From Lutraria lutraria (lineage: Eukaryota > Mollusca > Bivalvia > Venerida > Mactridae): DNA of 64,000 bases. Below, in pieces: positions 49,776-61,783 of this stretch. The stretch is taken from positions 8,711,407 through 8,775,406 of the forward strand of contig OZ026842.1 of the NCBI GenBank assembly GCA_964023205.1. The letters run 5' to 3'. Every line of letters starts with the position of its first letter. Within the stretch, counting starts at the first letter, position 1. The notes below the pieces were generated by a model. It had not been told where the DNA came from. It made no database searches and was given only the letters and a program-made list of their open reading frames with translations. A program made the position numbers and the translations under genes.

Positions 49776-51343
49776 TTAACCTTGTAATAACAAGAGATAT
49801 GCATACTTATTGACATATGTTGTTTTAATACATGCACGAATGTGTGTATTTTACCAACAACTGTCTCAGAGGACTACATTACATCGAACAAACTATTTTG
49901 AAATGAGTATTTACATGTACGGAACATTTGATAATTTTTTTTTACAAATATTACGAAGGTGTAGACTATATGTATATATGGTTGTGGTACTTGGATTTAT
50001 CATTATACACTATCTTTTTCATTTAGCGACTTGTATGTATTGTATTTACTAGATAAATATGACTTTAACTAATAACACAAAATATCATTCAACACCCCCT
50101 TACATGATTATTCACATGCCTTCGACAAAAACAAGAGCAAAACATTTAGTAGGTATTATTATATAAGAACCGCTTCTATGGGGCGTAATTCATAATGACG
50201 AAGTACACCATTTTATCAGTTAAGTTAACTGTTAACCTCCCTTCAAACGACCATTATCCGGTAGTATATTCAAATAGGCTACACACCATACACATGCACT
50301 ACGAATCGAAACATAACTCAAAATATGCTTGAATAGCAAATATCTTTGTTACGTAAGATAGATAATCTGTGTAGTGTCATCTACGTTACAGAGATATATA
50401 ATTCATACATTCAAATTTATGAATAGAAGACTTCATATTGTTCAGGGAGGACATGTTTTAACACATGGAAGACATACCAACTATAACAATATCAGACCTT
50501 GTTTTATTTAGTCATTTTTTTAGGAAATGCTGCATTGTTATGTACATCTCTGAAGCTTGATCACGTTTTTATGTTCCACTGTCCCGAGACGTCAACGGTG
50601 ATATAAATACGCAAAAAGCATGACTTATTTAACACTTTCTGAAAATAAAATACCAAACAAACATAGTTTGCGCACTCAAATATATAAACAGGGTTTATAT
50701 TGTTGTAATTGAACATACATACCAATATTGAATTGTTTACCGTAGCCAAGGAGATCAATAAATAAACTAAATGTTTAGGAAGTCAAATACCTAATCCGTG
50801 TACAAGCACAAGCATGTGGCGTGTTTAAGCGATTGGTCCACATTACCTTTGTGTGTATATGTCAAATTGCTTTGTACTCAGTCGTCCTCTGCTGTCAACA
50901 GAACATTTACGTATGCAATTGTTGGAGGGTTATGTAATTGTGAAATGAGCCCGAGTGTGCATTTTTAATGTCATATTCAATGCATAGAAATCACATTCTT
51001 GAGAATTTCTCAATGTTTTGACATTCATGTACTGCCACATGAATGAAGAGATTGGAAAATGTTAAACAGAGCAGAAATATAATAAATTTTCAATAAGTGA
51101 AATGCAATGTGTTCGGCGTAGAAAACATTAAATGAATGTAGAAGGTTGGTACTACAAAACAAAAAACACAAGCAATAACTGAAGTTTCAGCACACCCTAT
51201 TGTTTTGATCACCGAGTGAGTGTTACTGCAAAATATATTTTCTAAATGTTGACTAACAGATAGTATTTCGCTGTAACCATACTCTAACCTTTTCTGCTTC
51301 ATTTATTCTTTTTTTCATATTGTTTTGTATAGTTTTAATATTC

Positions 51344-51530
51344 GGGGGCCTCCGTGATCAAGAGGTCATGGTCTGTGACTTGTAGTCCTTCTTAGCCCTT
51401 CACTGCTATATGTTCGAATCTCACCGAGATGAAATTTCACATGTGAGGAAGCCTTACAGCTAAGTAACAGAAAATGTCGCTAACTGATCGTGGCTGTTGA
51501 TGAGACGTTAAATAACCTTTGGAAAATATT
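51344..51530 (+). mobile_element. tRNA-derived SINE, bivalve type
   Basis: GGGGGCCTCCGTGATCAAGA resembles a Leu-type tRNA head, with box B-like GTTCGAATCTC about 60 bp on. The body has CATGTGAGGAAGCC and the end has GAGACGTTAAATAACC. This order (CCTCCGTG head, GTGAGGAAGCC body, GACGTTAAA end) fits a SINE family I know from bivalves; the copy is degenerate and partly deleted. Confidence 0.65.
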
Positions 51531-53120
51531 TTATGTGCATATTTAGTCACCCAAACCTTATAAGAGAATACACTAATAATTGATGCCCCAAACATATTGC
51601 TCATTACTTACAGTTAAATGTATATCTGTAGAAAATAAGCAAATTATACTATACATCAAGAGTTAAGTTTCTTGGAGAATTTTGGAAAATGCATTTGTAT
51701 ACCTGAAATAATTTTGTATGTATTTTACTGTATTTGTTTTGTACAAAGCAAGGGCCTGTAATTATACTTGACACAAAAATATGATGAAGAATAAAAAAGA
51801 TTGCGTTCAATGAATGCACACCTTGATTAATGGAAGAAAGACAGATTCAACATTAACACTGGACTACAATACTACTTGTGACTAACGTCATTGAAGATCT
51901 GATTTTTATCTGATATGTTTGAGTATTCAGGTTCTATAGACATTTAGTCATACTTTGGAAACAAATTCATAATACAATGTATTTGACTTAAAAATCATTA
52001 TATGCACTACTGCATATCAGTATGTATGTTAAAAGAACTGTAGGTATCAAATGATCTGAATCATGTACATAATTTAGAAACCTTATATTACAAAACTATG
52101 TTAAGTCGATTAATATTTCATTTTAGCTTTAAGTTTATTGTTATTATATGGTAGCATATTTGATTACTAGCATACAACATAGGAAATTCGATATTGGCGA
52201 CATAAGTAAGATATATCATAATTTATATGTATATATCTTGATTACATAACGCAATATTCTCAAAATAGTTATTTTGAAGCAGAATATTGACATACTCGTA
52301 TTACTTTTCTTTTCCCCCGTTTCATCTTAGATTCACTCCTACTGATAACTGATATCACAAAGTCACGTGACTTCTTAAAATTTTCAACCAGCACGACCAT
52401 CGGCTGGAAACGCTTATACAGATCTATACGTACCTTATATACCATGAATGGTAGGATTCATAAGAGTTCTTAATATTTTTGTTCATAAGTGTTAGTTTTC
52501 ATCGTTCTTTATCGTTATTATGAATTCTTACTACAACAATCAAGGGCTTACACATTTAACAAACAGTATTTGACACCATTATAAATTATGGTTTAACATG
52601 CGTATTTTTAATGGAATATATATGTTCTGTCATGTCTGAATTGAAAATATATGGATGAATATAATTCAAATACGATCAGGTAATTTATGGTTTACCATAT
52701 GGTTTGCCATACGTACATTGCTGTTGATATATTGCATAAAGTTCAAAATACAAACGATAACTAATACATATATGAATACAAAACTAACAGTGAGCTTAAT
52801 TTTATCATACTATTTCGAAATGTTTAATTTCATTTGCTGGGGAAACGTGTCTATTTCTAGAAAATTATAGTACTAAGAATAAACGGGACGTATAATTTGC
52901 GCACAAGTGTAAACTTGAAGTAACGAGGCGTCTGCTAAACGCGAATTACAAGTTGTGTTTATCGAAAATGTGTATGATATGGTTCGCTTTGCTCCATGTC
53001 TGTCTATCGACTACGTTAAAACATTCAGCCATGTTGGTTCAGTGATATAATCGGCGTACTGAATAAAGAGTTAAATCATGTAAATCATGTGTGCATTCGT
53101 GGACTATACAATAAACCAAA

Positions 53121-56100
53121 ATGATACGGAATAAATCAGGTGACACTTTTTTAACTGCTGCTAAAATCTGCTTGATTATTCATGTGGTCTTCTTGGCAGC
53201 GGTTTTTTGTTATGTTTTAATAATTATCCCAGAGTTTGTTTATCCTGACAGATATGCTAAGACATGTCTTAACACTTTAGAGGGATGGACCAAATGTGAT
53301 CGGACAGAGATTCTAATGGATTCTTATGTTCGAAAGGTAAGTGTTAGCGTTTGTCATCATGTAAGCAAATATGTCATGTTTTCTAGACGAATTTTAGTCA
53401 TGGGTGTAAGTTTATTCTAGTTGTTTATAGTATAGTGTCAATTACTTGTTAGGGAAATTCTGGCCATTTGATTGGTTAGTGGTGATGACTGAATCTGTTC
53501 GTTTGCTCTTTTATTAATAATTGATAGGTAAGTAAATCATGTAGGCATTGCTCTGTGATTTTGACCAAGAAAAGTTGTTGTGTGGCATAATATCGGAAAT
53601 GCTGTTTGGGAGTTCAAAGTGGTTGTATCATAGCAGATTATGGTGAATTTGTTAACATTTAGGGTTTATTCTACTTGATTGATTCAGGGTATGATATTAT
53701 CATGTGCTTGTGAACTATGTACATTAATTTATTCATTTGTCAAATACTCATGATTGTCAATATATGTGTTTTACTTATATCATGTAGGATTGAATAAAAT
53801 ATATAGTCAATATCCTTTATGAAAAAATAAATTCATACAAAAACGTAAACCAATATGCTACTTGTAATTCGTCTACCTATAACGTTTTGTTATAGTTTTT
53901 CTTGTTATATTGATTTCATTGTAATACGATTTATGAACTGATTAATAAGTATAATTATCTTATATTAGCCGAGGAGGACTCTATAATTTCAAATGGTGAC
54001 TGCTTATTATAACATTTTGTACTCAAATAACTTTCTGTGAAATATGATACAGGTTTTGAATTCCTCATTACATATAAAATTGTCCCAGCACAGTGTTGGG
54101 AGGGTTTCATGATCTATAAATTGGTCATTTATTATTTTATTTTCAACATCAGAATAAGTAGTTACAGGCAGTGAAGAATCAAATTTAAACAAGTTGAATA
54201 TGACGTAACCCCTGACCCTAGTTATGTGATGTAAACTGAAATCTGTTGCTACTGATGTGTCAACGATGTATGAGTTATAGCAATACAAACCTCAATGGCT
54301 GAACTGATAAGCCCTGCCAAATTCTATGTCGGTAGAAGCTGCCACATGCTTGGTTTTTACGATACTACATGAAATACAGAAAGCATAAAACAGATAAACA
54401 TAGTGTGAAATACATCCCATGTTTCACGTTGTAACCGTTGCGGATGAAAGTATATTTAAAAATTATCATCTGCTTTCGCATTATAACTAGCCAATGATTT
54501 TCGAGGACTTTTAAATTAAGCATACACTCAATTCTTCATTCAAAAGACTCTATCAGTAAATATCTAAAGGACCAATGAATGAAGAGAATTATTTGAATAT
54601 TCAAACCTGCACTTGCGTTTCCCTTTATCTGTTAATCGATCGTTGCTGAAGGGTCATACATGCGTTTATAACAGTTGCATGTTGAACAAGAAGGCCAAGG
54701 GCGGATTAGTAGACATGCATAGTTTTATAACAGTGTAGTAAACACACACGTGGGGGTGGGTGTATGCAAACTGAGCATAATTAGGCGTAAGCTTAATGAT
54801 AATTTAGGCGAATATAGAACGCCATATTAATTGACAGTATCTTGTACGCTCACAAACATCAATGACAGTTGTGTGTCCATTCAATAAGGTGGAAAGGTTT
54901 ACCATTTCTTATTATCTTCATCAGACAAAAATAATGCATTTTTGTGTACCGCTGATGACTTTTATGGTCACAAATCGACTATTCGACTTTTTTAATGACG
55001 CCGGCACTTATTTTTTAAATAGAATAATTGTCTATTATATAGCATTTGAAGGTCCAAAATCTGCAAATAGTTTACATAAAATCTATATTTCTTGCCAAAG
55101 TATTGATTTACTATGTAACAATTAAAATATGACTCCCTCTGGTGGTTAAGGGTTCTCTATTAATGACGGAAATACATATTGTGGACTGGCATAAATCATA
55201 ATAATGACTTTGTGTTGAGTAGTTTAGATATCAGTCAGAGTTCATTATGAATGTCATTATGGGTGATTTAAAAACAAACGATGCCAAAGCGTGACGAAGG
55301 ACTTGAAATTTCAACATTTGATATCATTATTATCTTTTGTTGCGTTATGGAATCAATACATTGAAATTAATTTTCCTTAATTTTCAAAGAGATGAATCAA
55401 CACAAAATATAAAAATAATTATATTTTTTAATCTTTATTAAACATCGAAGGTTTTTTCTTTCAACAATGTAAACAAGTATAAATGAACATATGTTTTTAA
55501 AAAGAGTGTTGAAAGCAATTATTTGAGGGATAATTTGTAAATATGTTGTTACTAACATTCTGACTAGATATTGGCCCAACTACATTGTATACTGATATTT
55601 TGTGAAATATAGATTTTTTTAGCATTAATTAGGTCTAAAATTTATTGAAGCACTTGGAAATTTTTTTTTATATTGAATGTTGGCTTTCTGATTTTGATGA
55701 AATCACATCAATAGAATTATATGATAGATAGAAGAAATACATCAAAGTTTCAACAAGATTGGATGATATTTAATGTTGTAAAATTTGATACAAACATAGC
55801 TTGTTTTCGTACACTTGAGACAAAAAAGTACATATGTTCAAATCAACATTTTGAACAAGGAGCTTACTTGGTTATTGAACATATTATGTAATGTAAGCAA
55901 CAAAGGTAATGTTGATGAATAGTTCCAACTAATATGATTTGGATTTTTACTAAATTTTCATTAAAATCTTTAAATCAATGACAGTTATAAATTTCATCTG
56001 TTACATTAATTCAGACTAATTAAATCAACCTAACTATTACTAAAATTATGAAAATGGTACATGATATGTTGTACATACAGTACAACCTCTGAAGAGCAAC

Positions 56101-59100
56101 ACCCTTTGGGAGCTGTAAATATTGACCATTGTTTAGAGGTTGTTGCTCTACAGAGGTTAAGTTTATAGTAAATATCAGCCTAGGGATATTTTGAAGGCGT
56201 TGTTATAGAGAGATTGTTGCTCTACAGAAGGCCGCTCTGGAGAGTTTGTACTGTATTTGTTATTTAGGATGTGTATTATACTATACGTGTGTAATTCGTC
56301 CATCCGTACACTTGGAACAAAAAACTAAATCGTCTTACATAACTCCATATTTATCAAAATTATCCAATAGAATACACAAAATTGATAAAATGACTCTAGG
56401 AGGAGATGACTAGTTAAGTATTGCATTTGTAATCATAGGTAATAAGCAATAAGTTGAAAGCATCATGATTAAGAAGTTCATGATTTCAGTAATTGATATG
56501 AATTGCCTTTTGCAAATGCTTGGATGAAAGTCGCATTTCAAAGTCTGTTTTGTTATGTCTGTACTGAAATATTTCAAGTATGGAATCATAACTAAAATAA
56601 TATAACTGTATATAATATCTAATGAGATACTGATGTGATAAACATATCTAGACTCTTATGATATTATTTGTACTCATGTAAATTTCATCATGATTAATTC
56701 ATGAAATTTAACAATTATGAGTCAAGATTATAGTTAAGTTTTTACAGGTTGGAGTTTCACCTGAAATTGATAACATTAAAAGAAATTCTTAAAATTTATA
56801 CTAGTGCAATGTTGGCAGTATTCACAGGACTTTTGATCTCACTGACAGATTCAACCTGGATCTTCTTGATGTGATATTTCTAACTACTAGAATAAGTACA
56901 GCTTCAGCCCATTATTTGGTATCCTTTGTGTTCTGTCCGCTTCTACTATATGATTAAAATCATGTAATGGTTCTTCTCCTCTGGCTTCTCTCAATCTGTT
57001 CAGCTGGGCTTTGCTGGTTTCAGTTCTTGTAGTTCCTTCTTCTTTTGGTTCCTGTATGTACTTCAATTTTCACCCCTCTTTTATTGTAATTCGGATCTGT
57101 CTATCTCTTATTCAGTACTCTTACCTTGCAATTGATGTTTTCATTTCTTTTCTTGGATCTTAGACGTTGTAATTTATCAGGATCTGACTTCATATATATA
57201 TTTATCTATTATACATAAAAAAATATTCTCTGTGCCTCTTCTAACTTAGATGTACTTTTCTGTTCATTTATTTGCTACGAAATTCTATTTCTAGTTCTGA
57301 AGGGGCATTTTACCACCAATTTGTGATGCTTTTACACCAAATATGCCATGAAATCATGGGATGTGTAACATACTATGCCAATCATATATTGTACGCAAAA
57401 TATGTGCTCATTGATTACTGCGGATCTGAACACATGATGACATTGATTTTCCTATTTTTATGCACCGGGTTTCCATAACGTACATGTTTTAAAAACATAG
57501 GGTATCTTGTAACAAATACCATAACTGATTAATAGTTAAAATTTTGACAAGAAATTGAATCGTCATTCAAGAATAGAACGGCTTGCCCTATGTATCTGCG
57601 TGAATTGACTTAAAGCCCCATGAGCTTTTTGCTATAAAAAATATATGCAAAAAAACAAACATTTGCTGATATGATCCCAAGATAATTATTACCAACGAAA
57701 CCAGCCATTTTTCTTCCAAAAAAACTCATTTCGCTGTGAATTTTGCTTTTGTAAACTTGAAATATATAGAGCGCGTGACGTCACTTAATTCCGTGTGCAT
57801 AATATGACTGCGGGAAAACACAGCTATTCTATAAATAGTATGTTTTTCAATGATATTGACAAAAATATGATAGTGGTTTTGGAAACTAAAGTAAAGTATG
57901 CACGGGAGGAAAACACACCGGATTCCTCTGTTATAGAACAAACAGAAACTATTAGACCCAATGCATATATATGCTTATGGGTCTTGAATCACAAATGTTA
58001 AAAAATTCAGTTTGTCAATTTATTGTGTATTCTGTGATATTATGAGTGTATAGATTTGATCCTCTCCCGGTCCTGTTGTATGTGTGGTAAGACCATGCAT
58101 CAACTAAGAAACACTTGAAGCCCTGACTCGATATATTGAGGAAATCAAAGCTTTTATTTAATAAAATAAAACATATTAGGTAACTATGCTATTTTTCTAA
58201 TTTCAGGTTTTGGAGAAGAAATACAATGAAACGAAGCATAATGAAAAGAAGGAGCGAGATGAATTCTTCAGCGCGAATATACGGACGGCATCCTCGTCCT
58301 CATCCGTGCACAGTTCCGCAATGAGACCTGCAGCGAAATTAGTAGGGGGGGAGTTACCAAAACGTAATTATTATTGTCAATTATAATGAATTCGAAAATT
58401 GCAGTATATACATGCTGGTTTCTGTTAATATTGCGCCAGTGGCAACGCACTTTATTATGTGCAGTCAAAATACTAAATGATTATCTTTGTTTATTTTAAT
58501 TTCAAAGGGAATATTAACACTATATAATTTAATTAACCCAATGTTCAATATTTCGACCGGAACCTAATTCATCAAGAATAAACATGTAGCGAAGTGGGAA
58601 TTACATGTTTATTCTTAATAAAGGCTCCGGCCGAAATATTGAACATTGGGTTAATTAAATAATATTAAATAATTATCATTTCTTATTTCTTACACAAATA
58701 TTGCTATGTATTGTTGTTCGTGGTGTCACCATTCGACTAACAGTATATGAAATAATCACATGTATATGACTTGTTGCTATCAATTAATGAGCAATAACGA
58801 TTTTTGTTTAATTGAATTACAGAAAATGATACTAAAGAGATGACACCAATCGGTATCTGGTCGAAAGACCGCGAATCAGAAAACAGAGGTGGGTTTCTGC
58901 GCCATGGTGTAAGATATTATAAAGGACGTTTAGTTGTTCCGGTTGCTGGATCATATTTCGTATACTCCTTTGTGGAATTCTATGAACCATGTTTCTATAC
59001 AAACGGCACTCCTAATGTTGAAGATAAGACTAGTCCAATTAAACACGGAATTTACAAATATAGCATAACGGACAATAAAAACACGGAGATTGTATCAAGT

Positions 59101-59268
59101 GCACAACCACACAGAATTGCTAAAGATAATGACGAAAACGTGTACAGTAGTCACATTTCTACTGTGTTGAACTTAAACGCTACTGATGAACTGTCTGTTC
59201 AAGTTAGTAACGCGACGTTGCTCGAGTACGTAAGAGATAATTACTTTGGACTGATTTTAATTCAGTAA
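53121..59268 (+). CDS. TNF ligand gene 8 (clade A), three exons, paralog of gene 7
   Basis: Type II membrane TNF ligand of 272 residues. Exons: 53121-53336 (phase 0), 58207-58363 (phase 1), 58823-59268. Exon 1 has exactly the length of the gene 7 exon from its second ATG and is about 65% identical in protein: helix core VVFLAAVFCYVLIII, stalk TCLNTLEGWTKCDRT. Exon 2 is only about half identical, with a Ser-rich stretch (TASSSSSVHSS) before AMRPAAKLVGGELPK. The domain exon differs from gene 7 at only about seven residues, with the same GRLVVPVAGSYFVYSFVEF and YFGLILIQ blocks. Intron 1 is 4.9 kb and carries a pogo-like MITE; a TGACGTCA (CRE-like) site at about 57776 lies in it. The long first intron makes the link of exon 1 to exon 2 an inference, but phases and homology agree. 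Confidence 0.85.
56078..56253. mobile_element. pogo/Tigger-like MITE, copy D (gene 8 intron 1)
   Basis: Bounded by TA|CAGTACAACCTCTGAAGAG and GAGAGTTTGTACTG|TA. Same orientation as copy B, with GAGGTTGTTGCTCTACAGAG inside. Non-coding. Confidence 0.75.
58537..58650. mobile_element. piggyBac-like palindromic MITE, copy 2 (gene 8 intron 2)
   Basis: The same 114 bp palindrome as at 48512, here with intact TTAA on both sides (TTAA|CCCAATGTTC ... GAACATTGGG|TTAA). It is orthologous in position within the duplicated intron, so insertion predates the copying event. Confidence 0.8.
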
Positions 59269-59736
59269 TTTAAAAGAGAAATAATTAACTGGACAAAACT
59301 TATAAACCCCACCGCGTATTCATATATGCACGTGATTTTCTAGTCAATTTTCATACAGCACACCTCATATTTCCCTTGGTTATTAACTTATATCGGAACA
59401 AATAAAAATTGAAATGTTTATCGGTGCAGAAATTTCGAAATCTTTATCTTACAAACAATGGGTAATTTGTGTGCCGATAAATCAAATTTTATATTATAGT
59501 GGGTGTCTAAAAGTTTTGTTCAGTGTATTGTACAAACGATAAAGCATAATTTCTATGCTTATATTATCATAAATCAATGATAATAAATCAAGCAAATCAT
59601 TAGGATAAAATCCGATGAAGAATTAGGATAAATTACATTAAAATTTGTCATTCTTCAAAGAAAATACGAAGATAAATATAATTCTTATCCTCATTTAATC
59701 GAAATCTACCTGATGTGGTATTGTACGAGTTTGGCA

Positions 59737-59808
59737 GGCTAGATAGCTCAGCGGATAGAGCAATCGCACATTATGCGATTTGACCCGGGTTCGAATCCCG
59801 GTCTGGCC
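59737..59808 (+). tRNA. tRNA-like sequence with full cloverleaf (possible pseudogene)
   Basis: A 72 nt cloverleaf forms: acceptor GGCTAGA/TCTGGCC (one G-U pair), D arm GCTC/GAGC, anticodon arm ATCGC/GCGAT, T arm CCGGG-TTCGAAT-CCCGG with a good box B. The anticodon loop is ACATTAT, giving C at position 33 where U is nearly invariant, and the nominal anticodon would be AUU. The 3' flank has only TTT as a pol III terminator. A tRNA pseudogene or SINE head is more likely than an active tRNA. Confidence 0.45.
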
Positions 59809-61588
59809 TTTACGTCTACACTCGTGAGTAATAAATTGTTGATTAATGTTGCTGTAACCTTGTTATAAATAAAGAAAACAATTGTTGAAAGGTAGATTTA
59901 CAGAATGATGCCTGCTTTGTATTCGTCCACACGATAGTTGATCTTCCTGATGATTTGTGACGGTTTTGATAATTGAACATTGCAGGATTTATCCAGGCGG
60001 CTATCAAAAAACGTGTTCGTAACAGAAAAATATAACACTCAAATATATCTTTCAAATAATGTGTTCTTAACAAAGATCCCATTTAGAACCTGTACATGAC
60101 CATGTTATTATCTAAGAAGGATGGACTAAATTAAGCTTTAGAAGTTTACATTTTTACCATCATTAGTATAATAGAGAATGGATGCGCAAGTTGTAAAAAG
60201 TTAACTAGGGTAGATAATGGTTTGCAGGTGGTTAATGTTGCTGTGAATGTAGGTATAAGTTATGTTGGGAGATTGTCGATGATTGATTGCTGTCCTATGT
60301 TCTGGGAATGTTATTTTTGCGTATGTTGGTTTGCGTGTTTGTATTATTCAGTATGACAAGTTGGATTTGTTAGCGTGATTATTTCAAGAAATCTGCTTTT
60401 AAGTCCTGTTCTGATAAATACATTAAAATAAACTTTCCTGTAATAAATATACCAAAGTTTGTTCAAGTGTACTTTCTAACCGGATGTTGACATTATGGTT
60501 ATTCTTGGAACATATGAAAACAAGAAACGATTTTGGTAATTTGTCAAAATGTTTTCTGACGCAACTTTATTGATCACGTCTGGCGAAAACATCAGATATT
60601 GCGTGAAATGTCAATGTATTTATAGAATTCAATATTTTATACAGCTCCTTGTATTGACCATGTCTGGCGAGAAAGAAAGCATGAATCAGATGTAGAAACC
60701 ATTGGGCAATGTGCAATATATATATATATAGTTATTGTTGATATGCATTTTACTTATTTACTTATATAATTTTAATGTACATAATAATTTCTTGATTCAA
60801 TGCATGCCTTTACACCAAATCGAAGTTCTAAACTTATAAAACCTTATATTATTGGAAGAATCCACATGCAGATTAGATACATTCTTCCATTCTGCAATAG
60901 ATACGATCGATTTGTACAAAAATATCGAGATTCAAAGTAAAATGTTGAATTCTGTCTTTTATTAAAGTTCACAAGGTAATCAATTAAGTCCTTTCGAGCA
61001 TATCGTAGCAATTTCTTAAAACAGATATACATGTGAATTATTATGGTTAGCCGGATATGTATTTCTTTTACTGCCTTTTTATCCTATTGCAACCCAAAGG
61101 AATAGTTTATAGGTATAGCGTAAATATTGACAATTTCTTTGTTATTTCCTAAATGTTATGATACTTAGTTATTATATATACATGCATATATGCATTTAGT
61201 GTACATAGTAATTGTATTCATTTTCTGTATGTTATGAATAAATTATTCAACACAATATATTATCTGATGCCATCTTATACTATGAAATTACTGACCATAC
61301 AAGCAGAGTGCCATATATAATATTTATTTATTATTAACAACCAATAACATTTTCTAATTGATAAATGTTACCTTTATATTAAATTATGCAATTGTTAATG
61401 TATATTATGTGAATACAAATGTAAAAAAGTAGAATGTTAGTTTTCTTGAATAAACTATACTACACTATAACTTTTGTTCAAAACAAATAGCTTATTGAAC
61501 TGTTTCATGATTTCATAAAAGAACTAACATAAATTAACTGAGCAAGAAGTTCAGCCTATCAAGCAAAACAACTTTTGTTATGAATGTT
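59809..61588. other. Intergenic 3' of gene 8, no supported gene
   Basis: AT-rich sequence with a short (TA)n run near 60718. No coding, RNA or repeat feature that I can support. Confidence 0.45.
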
Positions 61589-61783
61589 CAGTACAACGTC
61601 TCCAGAGCGGTTCCCTCTTTAACAACAACCTCACTATCTATGCCGGATAAGAAGAATTTAACATCATATATTTTTTTTCAATGCACGATTCAACTATTAA
61701 TTTAACCTCTCTAGAGCAACAACCTCTCACCAACAACATGATTTACTACTACCAAAGTGTGTTGCTTTGAAGGGGTTGTATTA
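61589..61783. mobile_element. pogo/Tigger-like MITE, copy E
   Basis: Left end CAGTACAACGTCTCCAGAGC, right end AAGGGGTTGTATTATA, with GAGCAACAACCTCTC inside. Same orientation as copies A and C. The TA duplication is not clear on the left, so this is an older copy. Confidence 0.6.

Larger units (their letters stand above)
49245..53120. other. Gene 7 3' flank and intergenic DNA
   Basis: The first 500 bp (to about 49750) is nearly identical to the gene 8 3' flank. A tRNA-like fragment and a SINE are listed separately. AACGAGGCGTCTGCT at about 52924 also occurs upstream of gene 7 (about 45400) and may belong to a shared promoter. No further gene seen. Confidence 0.45.

Noticed and set aside
57776..57783. 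CRE-like TGACGTCA as an internal promoter of gene 8
   Set aside because: A single 8 bp match inside a 4.9 kb intron, with no exon attached to it.
283..59268. C1q-domain proteins instead of TNF ligands
   Set aside because: C1q and TNF folds are related, but the GxYFVYSxVxF block, the LxxGDxxxVxV block, the type II membrane topology and the MKPAA strand point to TNF.
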